From NCBI GenBank assembly GCA_016790285.1, contig JAEUPJ010000084.1, positions 1 through 64,000 on the forward strand: a stretch of DNA of 64,000 nt, in the 5' to 3' direction. A program made the position numbers and the translations under genes. The notes beneath the pieces are model-generated. The model was not told the DNA's origin and did not search any database. It worked only from the letters and a program-made list of their open reading frames with translations. This document shows, one piece after another, positions 41,480-49,618 of the stretch (its first letter is position 1; every line of letters starts with the position of its first letter). The stretch comes from Roseateles sp. Its GTDB lineage: Bacteria > Pseudomonadota > Gammaproteobacteria > Burkholderiales > Burkholderiaceae_C.

Positions 41480-42698
41480 CGGGGGTGCTGGTGTAGGCCC
41501 AGAAGCGCGGCAGCAGCAGGCCCGTGGCGATGACGCCCGCCAGGCACACCAGCCCACCGACCCAGATGGCCGGCGCCACGCCCCAGGCATCGGCCATGAA
41601 GCCGGCGCGCGCGTTGCCGATGAGCGGGCCGGTGAGGTAGCTGATCATCTCGATGCCCGCCAGGCGCCCGCGCAGCGTGTTCGGGATGGTCTCGTTCCAG
41701 ATCGTGCCGCGGAACACGCCGCTGACCATGTCCGCCGCGCCGGCCACGGCCAGGCAGGTGAGGCCCAGCATCAGGCTGGGTGCGAAGCCCAGCGCCACGA
41801 TGCCGATGGCCCAGATCGCCGCTGCGATCACGACGGCGCGGCCATGCCGGGTGACACGGCCCGTCCAGCCGCTGAACAGCCCGATGGCGAGCGCCCCCAC
41901 CGACATCGCCGACAGCAGCCAGCCCACCGACTCGGTGCGCCCGTCCGCCGCCGCCATGGCGGGAAAGAGGGCAACGGGGAAGGCAAAGGCCATCGCGACG
42001 ATGTCGACGATGTAGGTGCCCATCAGCACGGGCCGCGCCCAGGCGAAGCGCAGGCCTTCGGCGAGGTCGGCCAGCAGATGGGGGCGCTCGCCGGGCGCGT
42101 CGACGGCGCCGATGGCCTCGCGCGGGATGCGCGCCAGGAAGAAGAGTGCCGCCAGGAAGGTGGCGAAGTCGAACAGGTAGGCGCCCACCGCGCCCCATTT
42201 CGCGAGCAGCAGCCCGGCCAGCGCCGGGCCCGCCACCATGCCGATCGTGCCCCGCACGGACGACAGTGCAGCCACGGCGGTGAACTCCTCGGGCCGCGCG
42301 AGCTTTTGCGTGAGCGCCTCCAGCGCCGGGCGGTGAAATCCGCTGGCGCCTTGCAGCACGGCCACCAGCGCGTAGATGGCCGCCACGCTCGGGGCAGCGC
42401 TCAGTGCATTGAGCAGCAGCCCGGCCAGGCACAGCGCCATGAGGGCCTCCGAGCCGATCAGCAGCCGGCGGCGGTCCACGCGGTCGGCCACCGCGCCGCC
42501 CAGCAGCCCGCAGCCCACCACAGGAACAAGCTGCACCAGGCCGAGCAGGCCGACCTGCGCGTTCGAGTGCGTCAGCTCGTACAGCTGCCAGGGCACGGCG
42601 ACGTAGCTCACCATGGTGCCCAGGCCCGAGATGAACTGGCTGGCGAAGAGGCGCCGGAAGGCGGTGTTGTGGCGCAGCGGCCCGATGTCGATGAGCAT
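41469..42698 (-). CDS. MFS transporter (MFS_3, exporter-like)
   Basis: A 409-residue inner-membrane protein with about twelve helices. Between helices 2 and 3 is the motif A-like [18 protein letters not shown]. It resembles the enterobactin-exporter-like MFS_3 group, often involved in drug or siderophore export. The ATG at 42698 overlaps the stop of the upstream YcaQ-like gene (ATGA), so both come from one transcript. The 3' end overlaps the end of the convergent aldo/keto reductase gene by eleven bases. Confidence 0.9.
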
Positions 42699-43792
42699 CA
42701 GGCGGCGAGCCCCAGGAAGGTGCGCAGGCGCTCGATCTCCTCGTCCAGCGCCGTGCGGAAGGCCGCGTCGCGCGGGGCCTTGCCGCTGACGTAGCCGCAT
42801 TGGACGTCCAGGGCGCCGCCCTTGACGCCCGCGTTGGCCCAGCCGATGACCTGGTCGCGCCACAGCAGCGGCAGCGCGTAGTGGCCGCGCACGCGCTTCG
42901 CCGCGGGTGTGTAGGCCTCGAAGCGGTAGGCCCACCCCCACAGCAGCTCGAAACGGCGGCGGTCCCACACGACCGGGTCGAAGGGCGCGAGCAGCCGCAC
43001 CTGCGACGGGATGCGCCAGCCGCGCGCCGGGTCTTCCTCGGCCGGCCAGTACCAGTCCACGCCGTCGATGCGTGCATGGGCCAGGCGGGCCTTGGCGCGG
43101 GCCAGCGTCGCCTTGCGCAGGTCCTGCCACTGGTGCGCGGCGTTGAAGAGCATGGCGATGAGCTGCGACAGGCTGGTGGCCGGCAGCGGCGCGTACTTGC
43201 GCACGAGCACGTCGGCCATGGCGTCCATCGCGGCCTGCGGGTCGGGGTGGGGCTGCCAGGCCGGGGCCAGGCGGTAGACACGCGTGCCGCTGTCGCGCCG
43301 GACCACGTCCAGGTGGCCGCGGTAGTGCAGCCCGTCCAGCAGCTCGGTGGAGAGCCGGCTGTTGCCGCCGAACCAGTTCTTCACGGCACCGTGGCCGAGG
43401 GCGGCGTCGACGTCGGCGGGGTGGGCGTCGCCCAGGCGCTCGACCTCGGCGAGCACGGCATGGGCGAGCTTCCAGCGCGCCTTGTCCCACACACGCCGGG
43501 CGGTGCGCGGGTGCATCAGCGCGCGCAGCTCGGGCGTGACGAAGCCGTAGTTGATGAAGAAGTCTTCCTGCAGCGGCAGCCGCGGGTAGCGGCGTTCGAG
43601 GTCGCCGGCCTGGTAGCCCTTGACGCGGTGGCGCAGCGTGAGGTCCTGGGCGCGGGCCGGGGCGCGCAGTGGGTCGGCCTGCACGAAGCCGCCCAGGCGC
43701 TCGACGGCCTGCAGCAGCGTGGTGGGGGCGAAGAGGCTGCGGGCGACGGCGTGGCGGCGCAGCGCGGCGAGGTCAGGGGAGGGCGGCATCAA
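42698..43792 (-). CDS. YcaQ/AlkX-like winged-helix DNA glycosylase
   Basis: A 364-residue protein of the HTH_42 family. The catalytic QxD motif is GFVQADPL (residues about 35-42), the arrangement found in YcaQ, which unhooks DNA interstrand crosslinks. Winged-helix repeats and the C-terminal WGWAYRFEAYTPAAKRVRGHYALPLLW complete the fold. Its coupling to an exporter gene by a four-base overlap parallels antibiotic-producer clusters where a glycosylase and an efflux pump confer self-resistance, but here no biosynthetic genes are present. Confidence 0.9.
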   Translation of the reverse strand: MMPPSPDLAALRRHAVARSLFAPTTLLQAVERLGGFVQADPLRAPARAQDLTLRHRVKGYQAGDLERRYPRLPLQEDFFINYGFVTPELRALMHPRTARRVWDKARWKLAHAVLAEVERLGDAHPADVDAALGHGAVKNWFGGNSRLSTELLDGLHYRGHLDVVRRDSGTRVYRLAPAWQPHPDPQAAMDAMADVLVRKYAPLPATSLSQLIAMLFNAAHQWQDLRKATLARAKARLAHARIDGVDWYWPAEEDPARGWRIPSQVRLLAPFDPVVWDRRRFELLWGWAYRFEAYTPAAKRVRGHYALPLLWRDQVIGWANAGVKGGALDVQCGYVSGKAPRDAAFRTALDEEIERLRTFLGLAA

Positions 43793-45585
43793 TCGGCGTC
43801 AGGGCGCATCAGGGGGGCGTCAGGGGGCAGCAGCTGCTGGCGGCGCGCGTACATGTCGGCGTCGGCGTGGCGCAGCAGGCCCTCGGTGTCCTGCCCGTCG
43901 TCCGGGTAGAGCGCGATGCCGAAGCTGGCGCCGACGATGAAGTCGGCCGGCGCGACGCCCGCCAGCGCCTCCATGGGGGCGCGCATCGCGGCCTCGAGGT
44001 GGCTGCGCGCGGCCTCCGCGTCGGCGCGGTCCTCGACGGACTCCAGCAGCAGCACGAACTCGTCACCCGCGTAGCGCGCCACCACGTCGCCGATGCGCAC
44101 GCCGGCGCGCAGGCGCTGGCCGGCCTCCTTCAGCACGGCGTCGCCGACGGCGTGGCCGAAGCGCTTGTTGACTTCCTTGATGCGTGCGAGGTCGACGAAC
44201 ATCACCGCGAAAGGCCAGCGGTCCCCGCGGCGGCGCTGCTGCAGCACGCGGTCCTCGATGCGCCGCAGGATGGCGCCGCGGTTGGACAGGCCGGTGAGAT
44301 GGTCGGTCAGCAGGCGGCGCTGCATGTCGGCAAAGCTGCGCGCCAGGTCGCCGAGCTCGTCGGTGCGGTGCACCTCGGGCGGCTCGTCCAGCACGCCGTC
44401 GCCCACGCGCCGGGCGGCGTCGGCCAGCTCCCGCAGTTCACGGGTGACCACGCCCAGCACCGCCCACCCGAGGCCCAGCGCGAACACCACGCCCACTCCG
44501 GCCAGCACCGTGGCCTGCACGAAGTTGCGCTGCACGCCGGCAAGGAAATCTGCTTGCGGCACGGCCACGATGACGAGCCAGTCCAGCCCCAGGGCCGGGT
44601 CCAGGTGCGCGTAGCCCAGTTGCACGTTGCGGCCGTCGGCGTCCTTGAAGCTGTCGGTGCGCGGCGCGGTGCCGACGGTCTCCGCACCGACGGCCAGGCG
44701 CTCGCGCACGGCGCTGAAGGCCGCCGCCACGAGGGCGTCCGGGCTTTGCGCGGCGTTCAGCCGTTCATGGGTGCCCGGTCCAACCGTCTTCATGTGGGCG
44801 CCACGGGATACGCCGATCAGCTGCCCGTCGGCCTCGACCACCATGGCTGCCGCATGCTCCGTCAGCGCCAGCCGCTGCAGCAGCGCGTTGACCTGCTTGA
44901 GCGGCAGGTCGGTGGCCGCCACGCCTTCGGGCTCGCCGACGTCGTTGCCGACACGCCGCGTGCGCGTGACGATCAGGTCCAGCGTCTTGAAGTCGATGTA
45001 CACCGGCGTCCAGCTCAGCGGCGCGGGGTTGGCGATGGCCGTCTGGAACCAGGGCCGCTCGCGCGGCTCGAACACCTTGTCCTCCACGACCGGCGAACGC
45101 AGCTCGCCATGGATGCCGCTCACGCGGTACAGGGTGCGCGGCCCGCTGCCCTGGGTGCGCAGGCGCAGCTCGGCTTCCTGCTCCGAGAAGCGCCACAGGC
45201 CCAGGAAATGGCCCTGTCGGTCGCCGTAGTAGACGTAGTTGTTCGGGTCGCGGTGCACCGAGGTGGCCAGCCAGAAGCGCGTGCGAAGCGCCTGGAGCTC
45301 GCCCGTCAGGCTCTCGGGGGCGGACAGCCCCGTGGGGAAAGCGGCCTCCAGCGCGGTGTCGGCGCCGCCGACGTGCCGCTCCAGCGACAGCGTGATGCGG
45401 CTCACCGCTTCGCTGATCAACTGGGCCGACAGGGTGTCGACGGTGTCCCGGCCGGCACGCCAGGACAGGCCGCCCACCAGCAGCACCAGCGCCAGGATCA
45501 GCACCACGTAGGGAAGCGTCAGCAGGCTGCGCAGGCTCAGCCGCCGCGGCAGCGCGCGCCAGGCAGGTCCGCGCGGCTCAGCCAT
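43789..45585 (-). CDS. membrane diguanylate cyclase with periplasmic sensor
   Basis: A 598-residue protein. One membrane helix near residues 23-43, a periplasmic dCache-like sensor (about 45-350: PNNYVYYGDRQGHFLGLWRF, WLVIVAVPQADF), a second helix near 365-385, HAMP-like residues, and a GGDEF domain (about 430-590). The active-site motif is AGDEF instead of GGDEF. The inhibitory I-site RIGD (RxxD) is five residues before it. AGDEF is accepted in some active cyclases, so activity is possible but not certain. The start overlaps the upstream unknown gene by eight bases. Confidence 0.9.
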   Translation of the reverse strand: MAEPRGPAWRALPRRLSLRSLLTLPYVVLILALVLLVGGLSWRAGRDTVDTLSAQLISEAVSRITLSLERHVGGADTALEAAFPTGLSAPESLTGELQALRTRFWLATSVHRDPNNYVYYGDRQGHFLGLWRFSEQEAELRLRTQGSGPRTLYRVSGIHGELRSPVVEDKVFEPRERPWFQTAIANPAPLSWTPVYIDFKTLDLIVTRTRRVGNDVGEPEGVAATDLPLKQVNALLQRLALTEHAAAMVVEADGQLIGVSRGAHMKTVGPGTHERLNAAQSPDALVAAAFSAVRERLAVGAETVGTAPRTDSFKDADGRNVQLGYAHLDPALGLDWLVIVAVPQADFLAGVQRNFVQATVLAGVGVVFALGLGWAVLGVVTRELRELADAARRVGDGVLDEPPEVHRTDELGDLARSFADMQRRLLTDHLTGLSNRGAILRRIEDRVLQQRRRGDRWPFAVMFVDLARIKEVNKRFGHAVGDAVLKEAGQRLRAGVRIGDVVARYAGDEFVLLLESVEDRADAEAARSHLEAAMRAPMEALAGVAPADFIVGASFGIALYPDDGQDTEGLLRHADADMYARRQQLLPPDAPLMRPDAD

Positions 45586-46072
45586 GGGCGGCAGGCAGCA
45601 CGCCCTGGATGACGCCGGCTTCGCGCAGCAGGGCGTCGGCCCGGGCGAGCATCTCGGCATCGGTTTCGCAGAACTCGAGCCGGTAGCCGCAGGCCTCGTG
45701 GACCTGTTGCCACAGCGGCTTCATGAACATGGCGTCCTCGATGTCGGGGCCCACCTGCCACAGGCACGCCAGCTCCGCCGGCATGACCCGCCGGCCCTGG
45801 CGCAGCAGGCCGTGATACGCCTCCAGCACCTCGGGCGAAGCCAGCAGGCTGCCATGCCACCAGGTGATGGAGACGTAGGGCACCGGGGGCGCCCATGTCG
45901 TCAGCAACTGGCCGACAGCACGCGACATCACGTCCACCATCTCGACGTTGAACGGGCCGGCGGCCTCGTAGCAAAGCAGGCGGCCGTGGTGCCAGACCTG
46001 CAGCTCGCCGTGCGCCAGGAAGCGGCCCTGGCGAAGCTGGCCGGCGTTGATGCGGGATGGGCTCGCGTCCAT
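45578..46072 (-). CDS. unknown protein coupled to the diguanylate cyclase
   Basis: A 164-residue cytoplasmic protein without signal or membrane helix. The N-terminal third, GELQVWHHGRLLCYEAAGPFNVEMVDVMSRAVG, resembles SpoIIAA/STAS-like single-domain proteins, but the likeness is weak and I did not align it. The C-terminal half has two cysteines and an acidic end. Overlap with the following diguanylate cyclase gene implies translational coupling, so it may tune c-di-GMP signalling. The ATG at 46072 is the preferred start. Confidence 0.6.
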   Translation of the reverse strand: MDASPSRINAGQLRQGRFLAHGELQVWHHGRLLCYEAAGPFNVEMVDVMSRAVGQLLTTWAPPVPYVSITWWHGSLLASPEVLEAYHGLLRQGRRVMPAELACLWQVGPDIEDAMFMKPLWQQVHEACGYRLEFCETDAEMLARADALLREAGVIQGVLPAAHG

Positions 46073-46233
46073 GGCCGCAGCATAGCGGCGCGGCGGCCCA
46101 CCCTGCCAGGGACTTAGAATCCCGGGTTGCTTGCGTCTGGGCCCGGGGTTTCCCTGTGGGCGCCCCCGCGGCCGGCCGTCGGGCCTGCCAGGCGCACCCG
46201 CCATGTCCGAGTGAATTCCCCAAGGAACGCAAC

Positions 46234-46554
46234 GTGTTTATCTCCAACGCCTACGCCCAGGCCACCACCGCCTCCAGCCCCGAGAACGGCCTGCTGGGCA
46301 TGCTGCCCCTGGTGCTGATGTTCGTGGTCCTGTACTTCGTGATGATCCGGCCGCAGATGAAGCGCCAGAAGGAACACAAGGCCATGATCGAAGCGGTGCA
46401 AAAGGGCGACGAGGTCGTCACCGCCGGCGGCCTGATCGGCAAGATCGCCAAGCTGGGTGACAACTTCATCCACCTGGAAGTGGCCAACGGCGTGGAAGTG
46501 CAACTGCAGCGCAGCGCCATCACCCAGGTTCTCCCTAAGGGCAGCTTGAAGTAA
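46234..46554 (+). CDS. yajC: preprotein translocase subunit YajC
   Basis: A 106-residue inner-membrane protein with one helix (about 22-42, LLGMLPLVLMFVVLYFVMIRP) and a cytoplasmic domain with the family core GDEVVTAGGLIGKIAKL. It supports SecDF in protein export. The GTG at 46234, just after AAGGAAC, gives the usual VFISNAYAQ start; the frame is open further upstream but that part is not conserved. It heads the yajC-secD-secF unit. Confidence 0.95.
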   Translation: MFISNAYAQATTASSPENGLLGMLPLVLMFVVLYFVMIRPQMKRQKEHKAMIEAVQKGDEVVTAGGLIGKIAKLGDNFIHLEVANGVEVQLQRSAITQVLPKGSLK

Positions 46555-46631
46555 TCGGCCCCGCGCCCATTTCCGTCAGCCCACCCGCACGGGCGCTGAT
46601 GCCGCCGTCCAGGCGCTGACTAGGACCCCCC

Positions 46632-48527
46632 ATGAACCGCTACCCGCTCTGGAAGTACGCGATCCTGCTCGTCGCGCTGCTGATCGGCGCCCTGTACACC
46701 CTGCCCAACCTGTTCGGCGAAGCGCCGGCGGTGCAGGTGTCCAGCGCCAAGGTCACCGTCAAGGTCGATGCCTCGATGACGTCCCGCATCGAGGCCGCGC
46801 TGCAGCAGGCCGGCGTCAAGGCCGACTTTGTTCAGTTCGACGGCAACTCGGTCAAGGCGCGCTTCGCCGACACCGACACCCAGCTCAAGGCCAAGGACGC
46901 CATCAGCAAGGCGCTCAACCCTGAAGGTGCCGACCCGACCTACATCGTGGCGTTGAACCTGCTGTCGCGCTCGCCCCAGTGGCTGACCAGCCTGCATGCG
47001 AACCCGATGTACCTGGGCCTGGACCTGCGCGGCGGCGTGCACTTCCTGATGCAGGTCGACATGAAGGCGGCCCTGACCAAGAAGGCCGAGGCACTCACCG
47101 GGGACGCGCGCACGATGCTGCGCGACAAGAACATCCGCCACGCCGGCATCACCCGCGACGGCAACACGGTGCAGATCGCCTTCCGCGACGCCGAGCAGCG
47201 CACCGCGGCGCAGAACCTGCTGAGCAACCAGCTGCCCGACGTCATCTGGACGGCCCAGGGCGAAGGCAGCGACCTGCGCCTGGCCGGCAACCTCAATCCC
47301 AAGGCCCAGGTGGCCGTGCAGGATGCGGCCCTCAAGCAGAACATCACCACGCTGCACAACCGCGTCAACGAGCTCGGCGTGTCCGAGCCCGTCATCCAGC
47401 AGCAGGGGCTGGACCGGGTCGTCGTGCAGCTGCCCGGCGTGCAGGACACCGCCAAGGCCAAGGACATCATCGGCCGCACCGCGACGCTCGAGCTGCGCAT
47501 GGTGGACGACGGCGCCGAAGCGCTGGAAGCCCTCAAGGGCAACGGCCCCGTGCCCTTCGGCACCGAGCGCTTCATCGACCGCGGCTTCGGCCCGATCATC
47601 GTCAAGCGCCAGGTGGTGCTGACCGGCGACGCGCTGGTCGACGCCCAGACCGGCTTCGACGAGAACCAGCAGCCCTCCGTCGACCTCACGCTCGACGCCA
47701 AGGGCGCGCGCATCTTCAAGGACCTCACGCGCGAGAACATCGGCAAGCGCATGGCCATCATCCTGTTCGAGAAGGGCAAGGGCGAGGTCGTGACGGCGCC
47801 GGTCATCCGTGGCGAGATCCCGAACGGCCGCGTGAAGATCTCCGGGGCCATGACCACGCAGGACGCCAACGACACGGCCCTGCTGCTGCGCGCCGGCTCG
47901 CTGGCCGCACCGATGGAGATCATCGAAGAGAAGACCATCGGCCCGAGCCTGGGCAAGGAAAACATCGAGAAGGGCATCGCCTCCGTCACCTGGGGCTTTG
48001 TCGCGGTGGCGGCCTTCATGTGCGTCTACTACCTGCTCTTCGGCGTGTTCTCGTCGCTGGCCCTGGGTTTCAACCTGCTGCTGCTGGTGGCGGCGCTGTC
48101 GGTGATGCAGGCCACGCTGAGCCTGCCGGGCATCGCGGCCATCGCACTGGTGCTGGGCATGGCCATCGACTCCAACGTGCTCATCAACGAACGCGTGCGC
48201 GAGGAGCTGCGCGGCGGCGCCACGCCGCACCAGGCCATCCACCTCGGCTATGAACGCGCCTGGGCCACCATCCTGGACTCCAACGTGACCACCCTGATCG
48301 CCGGTGTCGCGCTGCTGGTGTTCGGCTCCGGTCCCATCAAGGGCTTTGCTGTCGTGCACTGCCTGGGCATCCTGACCTCGATGTTCTCGTCGGTCGTGTT
48401 CTCGCGCGGCCTCGTGAACCTCTGGTACGGCCGCCAGAAGAAGCTCAAGAGCGTGTCCATCGGCCAGGTCTGGAAGCCTGAGCTGGACGTCACGCCCGAG
48501 AAGACCGACGTGGCTGCCAAGGCCTGA
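46632..48527 (+). CDS. secD: protein translocase subunit SecD
   Basis: A 631-residue subunit of the SecDF complex, which uses the proton gradient to pull proteins across the membrane. Helix 1 is near residue 10. A large periplasmic P1 domain contains GLDLRGGVHFLMQV. The C-terminal RND-like part (about 455-600) has FSSLALGFNLLLLVAAL, LVLGMAIDSNVLINERVREELRGG and LRNLV-type helices. It is followed by secF after 12 bases. Two tandem alternatives are excluded because the frame is continuous. Confidence 0.97.
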   Translation: MNRYPLWKYAILLVALLIGALYTLPNLFGEAPAVQVSSAKVTVKVDASMTSRIEAALQQAGVKADFVQFDGNSVKARFADTDTQLKAKDAISKALNPEGADPTYIVALNLLSRSPQWLTSLHANPMYLGLDLRGGVHFLMQVDMKAALTKKAEALTGDARTMLRDKNIRHAGITRDGNTVQIAFRDAEQRTAAQNLLSNQLPDVIWTAQGEGSDLRLAGNLNPKAQVAVQDAALKQNITTLHNRVNELGVSEPVIQQQGLDRVVVQLPGVQDTAKAKDIIGRTATLELRMVDDGAEALEALKGNGPVPFGTERFIDRGFGPIIVKRQVVLTGDALVDAQTGFDENQQPSVDLTLDAKGARIFKDLTRENIGKRMAIILFEKGKGEVVTAPVIRGEIPNGRVKISGAMTTQDANDTALLLRAGSLAAPMEIIEEKTIGPSLGKENIEKGIASVTWGFVAVAAFMCVYYLLFGVFSSLALGFNLLLLVAALSVMQATLSLPGIAAIALVLGMAIDSNVLINERVREELRGGATPHQAIHLGYERAWATILDSNVTTLIAGVALLVFGSGPIKGFAVVHCLGILTSMFSSVVFSRGLVNLWYGRQKKLKSVSIGQVWKPELDVTPEKTDVAAKA

Positions 48528-48539
48528 GGAACGCAGAAC

Positions 48540-49574
48540 ATGGAACTCTTTCGCATCAAGCGCGACCTGCCGCTGATGAAGCATGCGTTGATCTTCAACG
48601 CCATCTCCTTCATCACCTTCGCAGCCGCCGTGTTCTTCCTGGTCACCCGCGGCCTGCACTTCTCCATCGAGTTCACCGGCGGCACGGTGCTCGAAGTGGC
48701 CTACCCGCAGGCCGCCAACATCGAGAAGACCCGCCAGGTCGTCGAGAAGATGGGCTTCGGCGAGGTCCAGGTCACGCCGTTCGGGTCGTCCCGCGACGTG
48801 ATGATCCGCCTGCCGGTGCGTGGCGACATGAAGGCCAGCGAGGTCGTGGACAAGGTGTTCGCCGAGGTCTGCAGGGCCGACGCTGGCACGGTGAGCAAGG
48901 TCCAGGAAATCACGCCCCAGGGCGAGCAGGTCAGCAAGCAGATCTGCAAGACGGCCGACGGTGCCGAGCCGGTGAAGCTGTCGCGCTCGGAAGTGGTCGG
49001 CCCGGCCGTGGGCGAAGAGCTCGGCCGGGACGCCGCCAAGGCGCTGGCCATGACGGTCGTGGGCATCATGATCTACCTGGCGATCCGCTTCGAATGGAAG
49101 TTCGCGGTCGCCGGCATCATTGCCAACCTGCACGACGTGATCATCATCCTGGGCTTTTTCGCCTTCTTCCAGTGGGAGTTCTCACTGGCGGTGCTGGCGG
49201 CCATCCTGGCGGTGCTGGGCTACTCGGTGAACGAATCCGTCGTGATCTTCGACCGGGTGCGCGAGGCCTTCCGCAAGTTCCGCAAGATGAACACCCACGA
49301 GGTGATCGATCACGCCATCACGTCCACGATGAGCCGCACCATCATCACCCACGGCTCCACGCAGCTGATGGTGGTGTCCATGCTGCTGTTCGGCGGCCCG
49401 ACGCTGCACTACTTCGCCGTGGCGCTCACCATCGGCATCCTGTTCGGCATCTACTCGTCGGTTTTCGTGGCGGCGGCCATTGCGATGTGGCTGGGTGTCA
49501 AGCGTGAAGACCTGGTGAAGGTCGCCGTGAATCGGGACGACCCCAACGATCCGAACTCCGGGGCGGTCGTGTAG
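48540..49574 (+). CDS. secF: protein translocase subunit SecF
   Basis: A 344-residue partner of SecD. The early signature is GLHFSIEFTGGTVLEV. The periplasmic part carries SRSEVVGPAVGEELG, and the C-terminal membrane helices include LHDVIIILGFFAFFQWEF and VLGYSVNESVVIFDRVRE with the conserved Asp/Arg. It ends the translocase unit; the DUF1631 gene starts 44 bases later and has its own upstream gap. Confidence 0.97.
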   Translation: MELFRIKRDLPLMKHALIFNAISFITFAAAVFFLVTRGLHFSIEFTGGTVLEVAYPQAANIEKTRQVVEKMGFGEVQVTPFGSSRDVMIRLPVRGDMKASEVVDKVFAEVCRADAGTVSKVQEITPQGEQVSKQICKTADGAEPVKLSRSEVVGPAVGEELGRDAAKALAMTVVGIMIYLAIRFEWKFAVAGIIANLHDVIIILGFFAFFQWEFSLAVLAAILAVLGYSVNESVVIFDRVREAFRKFRKMNTHEVIDHAITSTMSRTIITHGSTQLMVVSMLLFGGPTLHYFAVALTIGILFGIYSSVFVAAAIAMWLGVKREDLVKVAVNRDDPNDPNSGAVV

Positions 49575-49618
49575 AGTGAAGCGAACTTCGCAACGACGCT
49601 GATCCCCTGCCCGCCTCC

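Noticed and set aside
46620-49133. Long minus-strand open frame across secD and secF
   Set aside because: Antisense of two highly conserved genes; composition is artefactual (His, Arg, Gln and Leu repeats).
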